DNA from: an uncultured Pseudomonadota bacterium
GTDB lineage: Bacteria > Pseudomonadota > Gammaproteobacteria > Steroidobacterales > Steroidobacteraceae
Assembly (NCBI GenBank): GCA_903908265.1
Contig: CAIVRI010000028.1
Span: forward strand, 18,737-82,736
Direction of reading: 5' to 3'
DNA length: 64,000 nucleotides
Position numbers and translations under genes: made by a program. The notes under the pieces were generated by a model. It did no database searches and had not been told where the DNA came from. It saw only the letters and a list, made by a program, of their open reading frames with translations. Positions 8,916-17,676 of this stretch are shown here, in pieces (the stretch's first letter is position 1; every line of letters begins with the position of its first letter).

Positions 8916-10160
8916 TTAGCCGGCTGGCGCGTCTAGCGTCGGCATGGCAATCAACCAGGTGTTGGCCGCCCGATCCATGCGCTTGTCGGCTTTGGCCTTC
9001 TGGAAGGCTGCGATGGCCTTGTCCTGCTTGCCGGCGTGCAGATACGCAATGCCAAGGGTCATGTACGCGTCATCCACGCGCTTGACCTTCGCCACGCGCT
9101 CGTCGCCGAGCCCACGTTCAATCGCCTCGATCGCTTTATCAAAGTCGCCGAAGCCCAGGTAGGCGAGACCGACCTTGACGTCCGCTTCGCCGTTCTTGCC
9201 TGCGCGCGCTTCTTTGTCGAGCCCCGGCAGCATCTTCTTGTCTTCTGCCGTCTGCGTCTTCGCCAGCGCGAGCATTTTACTGTTGCGATCGGTGGCAGCG
9301 ATGAACTTGATCACGTCGCGCTTCTGACCCTGCTCGAGCGCCCGCAGCGCCTCGGCCGGACCACCCGCATCCAGCGCACTGTCGGCGTAATTGACGTACT
9401 CGCTCTCGCGGGTCATCTCATTGCGATCAAACAGCAGGCGGTACAGGTTCAGCATCGCGCGGGGATCGGCATCCGCCTCATACACGCCCATCAAATCGAC
9501 CAAATACTCGCGCCGCGGGAACTTAGCGACCAAGGTTTCCATGGTCGCCTGCCGCTTGACCTTTTCATTGGTGCGGTAGTACGACACGTTGAGCAACTTG
9601 AGCGTTTCTTCTTTCGGCTCGGGCGAGGCGGCAACGACCTTCTCCAGCCAAGGAATCGCACCGGCGTAGTCCTGCTGAATCAAAAAGATCTGCGAGCCGA
9701 GCGTGTAGGCATCCGCGCTCTTGGTCGCATCGGCCCACTTCTGAATCCACACCAACGCCTTGTCATAGACCTTATTCTGGGCGTTGATCTGACCCAGCGC
9801 CTTGTAGTCGCGAATGCGCTCATCATCCGGCATCGCCGGCACCACCTCGAGCAACTGCTCGGTGTACTCCGCGTACAGGGTGAAATCCTGCTTCTTCGCA
9901 GCAGCGTAGGTCAGCATCCGCAACGACGTCTCTTTGTCGTAATTGGACTTCGCAGCCGCAAGCCCGCCTTTCGCCAAGGTGACCCCCGCGTCGAAGTCGC
10001 CTTTTGCAATCGCATCCTGCGCCGGCTTCAACTGCTTGGCGACCGCTTCGGTGAGCGTTTCCTTCTTCTCTTTCTCCGCAGCGCCCGCCGAAACGGCGAC
10101 CAAGACCGCAAGACAGGCCGCAGCGAGCGGACTCTTCACACGCAATAACCAGTTATTCAT
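8916..10160 (-). CDS. Secreted tetratricopeptide-repeat protein, paralogue 2
   Basis: This is a 414-residue exported protein of helical tetratricopeptide-like repeats. A signal peptide (LAAACLAVLVAVSAGA, cleavage near residue 28) is followed by a lysine-rich stretch and repeats such as KAIEAIERGL and AYLHAGKQDKAIAAFQKAKA near the C-terminus. It ends with a segment (DKRMDRAANTWL) that parallels DPRMAVAAKMWA in the upstream neighbour, so the two are tandem paralogues separated by 29 bases. The ATG at 10160 has an AGAGG ribosome site. Position after tonB-exbB-exbDD suggests a periplasmic accessory to that TonB system, as TPR proteins are in some Vibrio TonB2 systems; this role is inference. Confidence 0.8.
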   Translation of the reverse strand: MNNWLLRVKSPLAAACLAVLVAVSAGAAEKEKKETLTEAVAKQLKPAQDAIAKGDFDAGVTLAKGGLAAAKSNYDKETSLRMLTYAAAKKQDFTLYAEYTEQLLEVVPAMPDDERIRDYKALGQINAQNKVYDKALVWIQKWADATKSADAYTLGSQIFLIQQDYAGAIPWLEKVVAASPEPKEETLKLLNVSYYRTNEKVKRQATMETLVAKFPRREYLVDLMGVYEADADPRAMLNLYRLLFDRNEMTRESEYVNYADSALDAGGPAEALRALEQGQKRDVIKFIAATDRNSKMLALAKTQTAEDKKMLPGLDKEARAGKNGEADVKVGLAYLGFGDFDKAIEAIERGLGDERVAKVKRVDDAYMTLGIAYLHAGKQDKAIAAFQKAKADKRMDRAANTWLIAMPTLDAPAG

Positions 10161-10189
10161 GATGCCTCTCGTCGGATATTGAGTCGCCC

Positions 10190-11410
10190 TTAATTGCCAG
10201 CCCACATCTTGGCGGCAACAGCCATGCGCGGGTCAGCCTTCGCCGCCGCAAACGCCTTATCGGCCTCCGCCTTCTTCTTCAACTTGGTGTAGCTGATGCC
10301 GAGCACCAAATTAGCCTCATCCGGACGGCGCACCTTCGCGACATGATCCGCCGAGAGTCCGCGGCTCAGGGCATCCACTGCCTTGTCGTACTGACCCAAC
10401 GAGAAGTAACGCAGGCCCAGACGCACGTCGGTCTCCCCATTCTTGCCCGCTTTGGATTCCGCATCCAGCTGGGTCAGCGTCTTGGCATCGTCCGCCGAGC
10501 GATCCTTAGCCTGCTTGAGCAAACCATCCGCACGGGGCTTGCTCTTCGCGCTGATGACTTTCTTCACGCCCGCCTTCTCCAGCACACGCAGCGCCTCAGC
10601 CGTTGTGCCTTCGGACAGTGCCGAATCGGCCATATGCAGGTAGTCGCCTTCGTCGGCGAGGAAATCACGCTCAAAGCCAAAGCGCAGAACGCCCAACATC
10701 GCCAGTTCGTCCAGCTTCTTCGGCGCCAGATCCGCGAGGATCGCCTGGAACCATTCCTTCTTCGGGAAGCGTCGCAGCAGCTCTTCGGCCACCGCCACGG
10801 CCTTGGCGCCTTCCTTATCCTGCGTGTAGCAGGTGTAGCGCAGTTTCAGCACTGACTCGCTGGCCTCCTTGCCGCCCGGCACCGCTTTATCGATGGATTC
10901 GAGCGCGCCTTTGCAGTCATGCGCGCCGTACTGCAACTGGCTGAGCACTTCCCAATCCGCGGCACTGCCAGCGCCCGCCGCAAGGTACGACTTCATTTCA
11001 CTCACGGCTTTGTCGTAATGATTCGTCGCGGCATAGATCGGCGCGAGCGCCTTGTGGAACTGCACCTTCTCCGCCGAGGACACGCCCTCGGTATTGAGCA
11101 ACTGCTCCAGCGCTTCTTGCTGGTCCTGCAATTTGCCCGAGGCGCCCGCCGCAACAAGTAGCAACTTCAGTGCTGCGCTCTTCTCGAAGCCGGACTTGGC
11201 CACCGCATGCGCTTCCTTCGCCGCCGAGAGCGCCTTACCCAGGTCATGGGCCTTGTATGCCGTCACACCCGCGTTGTACTTCTCTGAGAACTCCGCGGAG
11301 GTCTGCTGCTGGGCATAGGCGCCCTGCGCGGCCAGCGTGGCGACGCCGAGCACCCCGGCGACCAAGAGTCCGCGCACACCGCGCGAAAGAACAGTAGCGA
11401 GCTTCGTCAT
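10190..11410 (-). CDS. Secreted tetratricopeptide-repeat protein, paralogue 1
   Basis: This 406-residue exported TPR-type protein has a clear signal peptide (GLLVAGVLGVATLAAQGAYA, cleaved before QQQ). Repeat-like helices carry motifs such as YNAGVTAYKAHDLGKALSAA and RYFSLGQYDKAVDALSRGLS. It shares arrangement and C-terminal motifs with the next gene. The start at 11410 has GAGG seven bases upstream. A terminator at 11502-11528 separates it from exbD, so this pair is probably transcribed from its own promoter in the 90 bases upstream, or by read-through from the TonB genes. Confidence 0.8.
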   Translation of the reverse strand: MTKLATVLSRGVRGLLVAGVLGVATLAAQGAYAQQQTSAEFSEKYNAGVTAYKAHDLGKALSAAKEAHAVAKSGFEKSAALKLLLVAAGASGKLQDQQEALEQLLNTEGVSSAEKVQFHKALAPIYAATNHYDKAVSEMKSYLAAGAGSAADWEVLSQLQYGAHDCKGALESIDKAVPGGKEASESVLKLRYTCYTQDKEGAKAVAVAEELLRRFPKKEWFQAILADLAPKKLDELAMLGVLRFGFERDFLADEGDYLHMADSALSEGTTAEALRVLEKAGVKKVISAKSKPRADGLLKQAKDRSADDAKTLTQLDAESKAGKNGETDVRLGLRYFSLGQYDKAVDALSRGLSADHVAKVRRPDEANLVLGISYTKLKKKAEADKAFAAAKADPRMAVAAKMWAGN

Positions 11411-11501
11411 CGTATACCTCGGTAAAACTCTTAAAATTCAAACCATTGGTTCATTCGTCTGTCGCCAGCGCTGAGCACGCTCCCGGCAGCACCTAAAAAA
11501 C

Positions 11502-11528
11502 GAATGGGCCGACAGAGCCGGCCCATTC
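11502..11528 (-). terminator. Rho-independent terminator after exbD
   Basis: A 10-bp stem GAATGGGCCG with its exact complement and a 7-base loop is followed on the minus strand by G and then six T. It lies 48 bases past the stop of the second exbD and should end the tonB-exbB-exbD-exbD transcript. Confidence 0.88.
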
Positions 11529-11575
11529 TTGTATGTACTACTAGACGGCTAACCGCAAGGCCCCCTGGCCTAGGG

Positions 11576-11995
11576 TTAGAGGTTTCCGCTCGCGTCGGCG
11601 ACGAAACCAATTTTCTTCAGGCCACCACGTTGCACGGCAAACAGGACGTTCGCAGCGAAATCGTAGCGCGCCCGGCGATCAATCTGCAGCAACACTTCTG
11701 GCTGCGGATCGAGAGCCGCTGACTCCTTGATCTTGCTAATCATTTCCATCGCTGGCAGCGACACGCCATCCCAAGACACAGCGCCGTTGTAGGCTACTGC
11801 GATATTGATCGGCTTGGCCGGATGCGCAGGCGGCGGATCATTCGTCGCACGCGGCAGGTCGATCCTGACCGAGTGCGTCATCACCGGCAGAGTGATGATG
11901 AAGATGATCAGCAGCACGAGCATGATGTCCACCAACGGCACGACGTTAATCGTAGTGTTGTAGTTGCCCGCTTCCTTGTCCGCAGTAATTGCCAT
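11576..11995 (-). CDS. exbD: ExbD-type biopolymer transport protein, second copy
   Basis: ExbD proteins form, with ExbB, the proton-driven inner-membrane motor that energises TonB. This 139-residue copy has the family's short cytoplasmic N-terminus, one membrane helix with the essential aspartate (INVVPLVDIMLVLLIIFIIT), and a periplasmic domain. GGAG lies nine bases before the ATG. It is the last gene of the TonB module, 15 bases after the first exbD. Two ExbD copies in one cluster is a known arrangement in Xanthomonas; which one serves TonB-dependent import cannot be told from sequence. Confidence 0.93.
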   Translation of the reverse strand: MAITADKEAGNYNTTINVVPLVDIMLVLLIIFIITLPVMTHSVRIDLPRATNDPPPAHPAKPINIAVAYNGAVSWDGVSLPAMEMISKIKESAALDPQPEVLLQIDRRARYDFAANVLFAVQRGGLKKIGFVADASGNL

Positions 11996-12010
11996 CTGGA
12001 TGCTCCGGTC

Positions 12011-12430
12011 TTATTCCTGATGAGGCGGTTCAGCAATGAACGCGACCTTCAGCAGGTAATTGCGCTGCAGGGTCGTGAGCACGTCCGCGACGTAGGCGTA
12101 GGCCACGCGCTTATCGGCGCGGATCTGCACCTCCGGCTGCTCCTTAGCACCCGCCTCGCTCTGTGCAAGCTTCGCCAGATCATCCAAGGAGATCTGGTTG
12201 TCGTTCCAGTAGACCGAGCCGGCGAAGTCCACCGAGAGGCTGATATTCCCCGGCTTGGTCTCCGTCGGCAGGTTCGCGTTTGTCGGCAGGCTGACCCGCA
12301 CGGCCTTCGTCGCCACCGGGATGGTGATGATGAAGATAATGAGGAGCACGAGCATGATGTCGACCAGCGGAACAACGTTAATCTCGTTATTCAACTCGCC
12401 GTCTTTAATCGGTCCACTACCGCCTGCCAT
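12011..12430 (-). CDS. exbD: ExbD-type biopolymer transport protein, first copy
   Basis: A 139-residue ExbD with the same plan as its neighbour: cytoplasmic start, a helix containing NEINVVPLVDIMLVLL with the proton-carrying aspartate, and a periplasmic domain. The two helices are nearly identical while the periplasmic parts differ strongly (here SLPTNANLPTETKPGN versus DLPRATNDPPPAHPAK), which points to an old duplication with diverged periplasmic partners. AGGAG lies nine bases before the ATG. It follows exbB by 41 bases. Confidence 0.94.
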   Translation of the reverse strand: MAGGSGPIKDGELNNEINVVPLVDIMLVLLIIFIITIPVATKAVRVSLPTNANLPTETKPGNISLSVDFAGSVYWNDNQISLDDLAKLAQSEAGAKEQPEVQIRADKRVAYAYVADVLTTLQRNYLLKVAFIAEPPHQE

Positions 12431-12471
12431 GTTCCTGCTCCTCGTCTAAACGCTTGCTACTGGACGGATGC

Positions 12472-13203
12472 TTACTTCTTCGCGCCTGCGGTGGCGGCCT
12501 TGCTGGCGGCCACACGGCCACCCGACAGGATCGCCTGGTGCAGATCATGCGCGAAGTGCGTAACTGCGTCGCTAATGAACTTGTTACGACGCGTGAGCCA
12601 GTTAAAGCCGAGCACCGCGGGGATCGCGACGCCGAGGCCGATGGCCGTCATCCAGAGCGCCTCGCCGACAGGACCGGCGACCTTCTCGATCGACGCGTTG
12701 CCGGACATGGCAATCGAACGCATGGCGTTCAAGATGCCGAGCACGGTGCCCAGCAGGCCGACGAACGGCGCTGTCGCACCGACCGAAGCCAGCACGGCCA
12801 TGCCGTCGTTCAAGTCGCCGTTGATTTGGTCAACGCGACGCTGCATGTGGTTCGAAACCCAGTCGTGCATGTCGATTGAATCGGTCAGACGACCCTTGTT
12901 CTTCTCGTGGTGGCTCACCGACTCCATGGCGTCGGCCGCCATGACGCGGAACACGTTCTCTTCGCCACCCTTCATGCGGGCGATGCCGTCCGCAATGGAG
13001 GAAGCGCCCCAGAAGTCCTTGTCGACCGTCGACGCGTACTTGTTCAGCGCGTTCTGGTCAAGAAGCTTCACGATGAGGACGTACCAAGAGTACAGGGACA
13101 TAATGACGAGGATCGTCAGCAGGACCTTACTAACCGGACCGGAGTCCCAAAGGTCCTGAATGCCAAAGTTGTGATTCTCCGGAGCAACAGCTGCGTCGGC
13201 CAT
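12472..13203 (-). CDS. exbB: ExbB/TolQ-type proton channel protein
   Basis: This is the 243-residue MotA/TolQ/ExbB-family subunit of the TonB motor, with three predicted membrane helices: near residues 23-43 (KVLLTILVIMSLYSWYVLIV), about 130-155 (AVLASVGATAPFVGLLGTVL) and about 170-195 (WMTAIGLGVAIPAVLGFNWL). The second and third helices hold the conserved small-residue and threonine positions of the proton path. The ATG at 13203 is preceded by AGAGG; a TTG two codons upstream is less likely. It lies 69 bases after tonB. Confidence 0.94.
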   Translation of the reverse strand: MADAAVAPENHNFGIQDLWDSGPVSKVLLTILVIMSLYSWYVLIVKLLDQNALNKYASTVDKDFWGASSIADGIARMKGGEENVFRVMAADAMESVSHHEKNKGRLTDSIDMHDWVSNHMQRRVDQINGDLNDGMAVLASVGATAPFVGLLGTVLGILNAMRSIAMSGNASIEKVAGPVGEALWMTAIGLGVAIPAVLGFNWLTRRNKFISDAVTHFAHDLHQAILSGGRVAASKAATAGAKK

Positions 13204-13272
13204 GATCAAAGACCTCTGATGGGTTCAGGTAAAAAAAACGAAGTTATTAAACACTAATTAGAGAACGCCGTA

Positions 13273-13893
13273 TCAACTCGTGAGACGCCACGTCCACTTC
13301 ATACGCTGCCACGAACCAATCGCCTCTGTACCGACCTTCGTCGGTTCGAAACGACCTTGGGCGGTCACGCACTTGGCAGCGGCTTCGTCGAGGCGCTGGT
13401 AGCCACTCGAAGTCTCTACCTTGGTCTCGCTCACTTTGCCGTTTGGCGCAATGAACACGAGAAGCACTACCGAACCCTCTTCGCTCAGACGGCGGGAGGC
13501 GGACGGATAGTAAGGGCCGCAAGCGTCGCCCAGATTCACACCCTTGGCCACACGGGCCTGCGTGATCGGCGGCGGCTCTACCTTGACCGGCTTGGGCTCG
13601 ACCTTCGGCTCCACCTTGGCGACGATCGCCCTTGGCGGCGGCGGGCCTTCGACGACTGGCAGATCAAACAGTGGTGTCTGGACCGGTGGTGGTTTGAAGT
13701 CCGGTGGCGGCGGTGGAGGTGCCTTCTTCATCTCCTCCTCGACCTGCTTGACCAGACGCATATCCAGCGCCTCAGCCAACTGCGGCACATATTTGAACGC
13801 CGTGGCAAGAATGATGCCGAGGGCGAGTGCGACGTGCAGGCCGATGACCACAAAACCAACGATCGCTTTTCGAGAATACTTGCCGCTAGCCAT
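13273..13893 (-). CDS. tonB: TonB energy-transducing protein
   Basis: TonB spans the periplasm and transmits ExbBD energy to outer-membrane receptors. The 206-residue protein has an N-terminal anchor (FVVIGLHVALALGIILATAF), a proline/lysine-rich spacer (PPPPPPDFKPPP, then KVEPKVEPKPVKVEPPP, about residues 58-112) and the C-terminal TonB fold with YYPSASRRLSEEGSV, FIAPNGKVSETKVETSSG and GRFEPTKVG. It is the first gene of tonB-exbB-exbD-exbD. The long receptor at the left edge is a possible client. The 280 bases upstream contain a large inverted repeat but no clear Fur box, so iron control is not evident. Confidence 0.94.
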   Translation of the reverse strand: MASGKYSRKAIVGFVVIGLHVALALGIILATAFKYVPQLAEALDMRLVKQVEEEMKKAPPPPPPDFKPPPVQTPLFDLPVVEGPPPPRAIVAKVEPKVEPKPVKVEPPPITQARVAKGVNLGDACGPYYPSASRRLSEEGSVVLLVFIAPNGKVSETKVETSSGYQRLDEAAAKCVTAQGRFEPTKVGTEAIGSWQRMKWTWRLTS

Positions 13894-14018
13894 GTCGCTG
13901 GGAGCCCCTAATTATCCCGACAAACTCTATTGTGCCCGAAACGTCTGCTTCCAGTGGAAGCAACCGCCTCGGAGTGTCGCCCGGCTAAACCAGGCCGAAA
14001 ACTGCGGGTGCGAATCAC

Positions 14019-14051
14019 GCATCAGGGAGTTCGTTTCAAACGCCCTGATGC
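14019..14051. repeat. Perfect 9-bp inverted repeat upstream of tonB
   Basis: GCATCAGGG at 14019-14027 is complemented exactly at 14043-14051 across a 15-base loop, and the right arm is itself part of the 12-base palindrome CTGATGCATCAG (14045-14056). It sits between the ilvD stop and the tonB start. It could be an operator, a transcript-end structure for ilvD, or a chance repeat; there is no T tract. Confidence 0.45.
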
Positions 14052-14172
14052 ATCAGCGCGGGGGGCAAGATAACCGCAGTTGCGACGCACTGCAAGCCTG
14101 ATTGCGAAGGAAATATGGGTTACCTGCATCCGCGCTCCCCTCTACCACGTAGCCACTCGCTTAACGATTCTC

Positions 14173-15897
14173 TCAACGACGAGATTTCACTGCTCTTTTC
14201 GTAGCTTCTGGGGCGCAGTCAGTCACCGCGCCGAGCGAGGCGCTGGATACTTCCCGCGCATATTTTGCCAATACACCTTTGGTCGCGAACGACACCGGCG
14301 CGCGCCATTTTGCACGCCGACGCGTCAACTCCGCCGCGCTGACGCCGAGGTTGAGCGTGCGCTTTTTCGCATCAATGGTGATGGGATCGCCATCCCGCAC
14401 TAACGCGAGTGGGCCACCGAGAGCCGCCTCCGGCGAGACATGGCCCACCACAAAGCCATGACTACCGCCGGAAAAGCGTCCGTCCGTAATCAGCGCGACT
14501 TGGTCACCCAAGCCCTTGCCCATAATGGCACCCGTAGGACTGAGCATTTCGCGCATACCCGGCCCGCCCTTCGGCCCCTCGTAGCGAATCACAAGGACGT
14601 CACCAGCGCGCACGGTGCCATCGAGGATGGCCTGCAGACACTGCTCTTCGGAGTTAAAGCAGCGCGCCGTGCCCTCGAAGCGCAAACCTTCCTTCCCAGT
14701 AATCTTAGCGACCGCGCCTTCAGCGGCCAAATTCCCATAAAGAATAACAAGATGACTGTCTTTCTTAATTGGATTGGCGAAGTCGCGAATGATCGTTTGA
14801 CCCTGCGGATAGTCCTTCACATTTTTGAGGTTTTGCGCCAGGGTCTTACCGGTCACGGTCAAGCAGTCCCCGTGCAGCAACCCCTGTTTGAGCAATCGTT
14901 TCATCAGCGGCTGTATGCCGCCGATGGCGATCAACTCCGACATCAGGTACTTGCCGCTCGGTTTGACGTCGGCCAACACGGGCACCCGCTTGCCGATCCG
15001 GGTGAAGTCATCCAGAGTCAGTTTGACATCCGCCGCCTGCGCGATGGCCAGCAAATGCAGCACCGCATTGGTCGAGCCCCCTAGCGCGATAGTGGTCGTG
15101 ATGGCATTTTCAAATGCCTTACGGGTGAGTATGTCCGCGGGTTTGATCCCTGCCTTGACCAGCCGGACCACCGCTGCGCCTGCGCGCTTGCAGTCCTCCA
15201 ACTTATTGGCGGAAGTGGCCTCCTGCGCCGAACTGTTGGGCAAGCTGATGCCCAGCGCCTCGATCGCCGAAGCCATCGTATTGGCCGTATACATGCCGCC
15301 ACAACTGCCGGCGCCTGGGATCGCCGTTGCTTCGACCTCCCGCAGCTGGGCATTCGAGACCGTGCCATTGGCGTGGCCGCCAATCGCTTCAAAGACGGAA
15401 ACAATATCCCGCCGGTGCGCCCCGGGGCGGATAGTCCCGCCATAGACGAAGACGGCCGGACGATTTAAACGGGCTAACGCCATCAGGCAGCCAGGCATGT
15501 TTTTGTCGCAACCGCCGATTGCCACTACCCCATCAAAGCCCTGCGCGCCCACCACGGTCTCAATCGAGTCGGCAATCACCTCACGGGAGACCAGCGAGTA
15601 GCGCATACCGGGCGAGCCCATAGAAATGCCATCGGACACGGTGATCGTATTGAAAGTACGACTCTTGCCGCCGGCAGCATCGACGGCTGCCGCCGCCGCG
15701 CTTGCCAGACCATCGAGGTGCACATTACACGGCGTAATGTTGGACCAAGTGCTCGCAATGCCCACGGAAGGCTTGGCAAAATCTGCGTCCACATAACCGA
15801 CGGCCCGCAACATCGCACGCGCCGGCGTCTGTGCAACCCCGTCGGTCACCAATCGAGAGTGGGCGCGCGGATCAATCGTCTTTTGCTTGCGAGTCAT
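14173..15897 (-). CDS. ilvD: Dihydroxy-acid dehydratase
   Basis: IlvD dehydrates 2,3-dihydroxy-isovalerate and 2,3-dihydroxy-3-methylvalerate to the keto acids that precede valine, leucine and isoleucine. The 574-residue protein has the Fe-S and Mg signatures [27 protein letters not shown] and [19 protein letters not shown]. Length fits the family. It follows the aminopeptidase gene by about 100 bases. Just before its start, the minus strand has a 5-bp hairpin (ACGGC/GCCGT) and a T-rich run, which could end the aminopeptidase transcript. IlvC, the preceding enzyme of the pathway, is encoded divergently 2 kb away. Confidence 0.96.
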   Translation of the reverse strand: MTRKQKTIDPRAHSRLVTDGVAQTPARAMLRAVGYVDADFAKPSVGIASTWSNITPCNVHLDGLASAAAAAVDAAGGKSRTFNTITVSDGISMGSPGMRYSLVSREVIADSIETVVGAQGFDGVVAIGGCDKNMPGCLMALARLNRPAVFVYGGTIRPGAHRRDIVSVFEAIGGHANGTVSNAQLREVEATAIPGAGSCGGMYTANTMASAIEALGISLPNSSAQEATSANKLEDCKRAGAAVVRLVKAGIKPADILTRKAFENAITTTIALGGSTNAVLHLLAIAQAADVKLTLDDFTRIGKRVPVLADVKPSGKYLMSELIAIGGIQPLMKRLLKQGLLHGDCLTVTGKTLAQNLKNVKDYPQGQTIIRDFANPIKKDSHLVILYGNLAAEGAVAKITGKEGLRFEGTARCFNSEEQCLQAILDGTVRAGDVLVIRYEGPKGGPGMREMLSPTGAIMGKGLGDQVALITDGRFSGGSHGFVVGHVSPEAALGGPLALVRDGDPITIDAKKRTLNLGVSAAELTRRRAKWRAPVSFATKGVLAKYAREVSSASLGAVTDCAPEATKRAVKSRR

Positions 15898-16001
15898 GGG
15901 ACCTACCGAAAAAAAATAAAAGGGGCCACGGCCAGACAGCGCCGTTGCAGACTAGATATTGTGCGGCGCGAGGCCGCCGGGCGCCACCACCAATGCGCGA
16001 C

Positions 16002-17375
16002 TCAGGCACCCGCGTAGCGGATGCGCAACCACTCGAAGACCGCTCGCAAGGTCTGTGCTTCGGCGCCCACCGGGCGCCCAGGGCGTTCTTTCGGATTCCA
16101 GCCATACAGGTCCAGATGCAGCCACGGCAGCGTCGGCGGCACAAAGCGCCGTAAAAAAAGTGCGGCCGTGATGGATCCGGCGAAACCGGACGCGGACGCG
16201 TTTTGCAGGTCAGCGACCCTGGAGCCCAGCTCGTCCTCATAACCGGCCCACAGCGGCATAGGCCAGAGCGGATCCGCCGTGACCGCACCGATCGCCGCGA
16301 GCGCGGCCACCAGCGCGGGGTCAGACCCATACGCCGCCGGCAACTCGGGCCCCAGTGCCACGCGGGCAGCGCCAGTCAAGGTCGCGAAGTCAATCAACAC
16401 ATCTGGCGCCGCCTCGGCAGCGCGCACGAGCGCATCCGCCAGCACCAGACGACCTTCGGCGTCCGTATTGGTGACCTCGACGGTCAGTCCCTTGCGGGTA
16501 GCCAACACGTCCCCCGGCCGGTAAGCGTCCGGACCAACGCCGTTCTCCACCGCCGGGATCACCAGCAGCAAGCGCACCGGCCAGCGCGCGCCCAACACCA
16601 AATCGGCCAGTGCCAGGGCCACCGCCGCACCACCCATGTCCTTCTTCATCAATGCCATGCCACTCGCCGGCTTCAGGTCCAGCCCGCCCGTATCAAAGCA
16701 GACGCCCTTGCCAACGATTGCGATCAGGGGCCCTTGCGTCCCAGCGCTCAGGGTGACGAGGCGTGGCGACTGGGCGCCAGAACGACCGACCGCGTGGATG
16801 GCAGGATAGCCCTCAGTCTGCAAGGCCTCCCCCACCACTTCGTGATAATCGGCGCCATGCTGCGCGGCCACGGCGGCCACCGCCGCGGCCAGCTGTACGG
16901 GGCCCATATCCTGCGCCGGGGTATTGATAAGGTCGCGCGCCAGCGCATCCGCGCGCGCCAGACACCCGATCGCCACCGTATCGACACTCGGCGGGGCCCA
17001 AAACCGCGCCGCTGCCGGGTCCAGCTTCTTGTAGCGAGCGAAGCGATAGGCGCCGAGCGCGAAACCCAACGCCACGGTCTTGGCCACCGTCAAATCGGCA
17101 GCCTCAGCGAGCACATAGTCGCCGGCTGGCAAACGATCGGGCAAGCCCAGCGCTAGACCCAAGTCAACCGGCTCACCGCCGGTGCCTACCCAGACCGCAC
17201 GCGGCGCCCCACCCTGCGGATCGGGTAGTGCCAGGCACCGGCCACGCTCTGCCTTAAACCCATGGGCCGCAATCCAGGATTGTTCCGCTGCAGTGCGTTG
17301 CGCGCAGGCCTGCGCCAAACCGCTCGTCTCGATAAAGTGCAGGGTACGAACCGATTCCGGGCACGGTACAGTCAT
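16002..17375 (-). CDS. M17-family leucyl aminopeptidase
   Basis: This cytosolic metallopeptidase removes N-terminal residues from peptides. The 457-residue protein has the M17 catalytic C-terminal domain, with the metal and catalytic lysine motif GKGVCFDTGGLDLKP, the acidic pair in MKKDMGGAA, and the family signature NTDAEGRLVLADAL; the N-terminal domain (about 1-150) is divergent. It resembles the PepB/short leucyl-aminopeptidase branch often found next to dehydratases in xanthomonads. The ATG at 17375 was preferred to a GTG at 17402, which has no ribosome site. It is divergent from the ilv-leu attenuator region. Confidence 0.9.
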   Translation of the reverse strand: MTVPCPESVRTLHFIETSGLAQACAQRTAAEQSWIAAHGFKAERGRCLALPDPQGGAPRAVWVGTGGEPVDLGLALGLPDRLPAGDYVLAEAADLTVAKTVALGFALGAYRFARYKKLDPAAARFWAPPSVDTVAIGCLARADALARDLINTPAQDMGPVQLAAAVAAVAAQHGADYHEVVGEALQTEGYPAIHAVGRSGAQSPRLVTLSAGTQGPLIAIVGKGVCFDTGGLDLKPASGMALMKKDMGGAAVALALADLVLGARWPVRLLLVIPAVENGVGPDAYRPGDVLATRKGLTVEVTNTDAEGRLVLADALVRAAEAAPDVLIDFATLTGAARVALGPELPAAYGSDPALVAALAAIGAVTADPLWPMPLWAGYEDELGSRVADLQNASASGFAGSITAALFLRRFVPPTLPWLHLDLYGWNPKERPGRPVGAEAQTLRAVFEWLRIRYAGA

Positions 17376-17435
17376 AGCAGCGTCCAATAAGGTCAGGGGC
17401 ACGATGAACGGAGAGTCTTACCACACTGCGAAACG

Positions 17436-17465
17436 TTGACAAGTCCTCGTTCTATATGGTGATAT
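17436..17465 (+). promoter_or_regulatory. Candidate promoter of the ilvC-leuACDB leader
   Basis: A perfect -35 TTGACA lies at 17436-17441; 18 bases later TGATAT (17460-17465) is a weak -10 candidate. It would start RNA near 17472, about 25 bases before the leader peptide GTG and some 280 bases before ilvC. The -35 match and the spacing to the leader are the support; the -10 is poor. Confidence 0.4.
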
Positions 17466-17497
17466 CAAGTCTCTCGTACCAACGTATTGAAGATCTA

Positions 17498-17617
17498 GTG
17501 ACCGTGTCCGACTCGCGCAAGCCCGCCGACCTCTCTTTGACGACCGTCGCGGTGCGCCCGGGGCTTCTTGCGGACCTCCTTCTCCTTCGTACCCAGAGGT
17601 GCGGGATCCACGGCTGA
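17498..17617 (+). CDS. Leucine-rich leader peptide of the ilvC-leuACDB attenuator
   Basis: This 39-codon reading frame starts with GTG and ends at TGA (17615-17617). Its C-terminus reads GLLADLLLLRTQRCGIHG: six leucine codons within eight (CTT CTT GCG GAC CTC CTT CTC CTT at 17564-17587), mostly CTT, a codon that is uncommon here. Leader peptides rich in the regulated amino acid just before a terminator are the standard design of leucine and branched-chain attenuators. Starved ribosomes would stall at the leucine codons, free the downstream segment 17598-17605 and block terminator formation. An in-frame ATG at 17456 would give 53 residues but lies upstream of the predicted RNA start. The start codon is uncertain; the peptide itself is convincing from its codons and position. 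Confidence 0.75.
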   Translation: MTVSDSRKPADLSLTTVAVRPGLLADLLLLRTQRCGIHG

Positions 17618-17676
17618 GCGAACATCGCCACCAACATAGGAACCCCGCACCGGCGCGCCGAGGCGGGGTTTTTTTT
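17598..17676 (+). promoter_or_regulatory. Attenuator: antiterminator and intrinsic terminator before ilvC
   Basis: The terminator stem is AACCCCGC (17641-17648) with GCGGGGTT (17663-17670), capped by the palindrome CGGCGCGCCG, and followed by T8 at 17669-17676. The competing antiterminator is GGTGCGGG (17598-17605) pairing with CCCGCACC (17644-17651), which uses the left terminator arm and would prevent it. A third pairing, ACCTC (17574-17578) with GAGGT (17596-17600), would free the terminator and lies under the ribosome when it stalls at the leucine codons. These three mutually exclusive stems plus the leader peptide are a complete transcription attenuator. Confidence 0.82.

Noticed and set aside
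9036..10148. 370-residue plus-strand open frame over the TPR gene
   Set aside because: Antisense shadow in high-GC DNA; the opposite strand has signal peptide and repeats.
11822..13159. 445-residue plus-strand open frame over exbD/exbB
   Set aside because: Antisense shadow of the ExbD/ExbB genes, which have clear family motifs and ribosome sites.
17456..17497. Longer leader peptide from an in-frame ATG at 17456
   Set aside because: It would begin before the predicted RNA start of the TTGACA promoter; not excluded if transcription starts further upstream, but the GTG at 17498 fits better.
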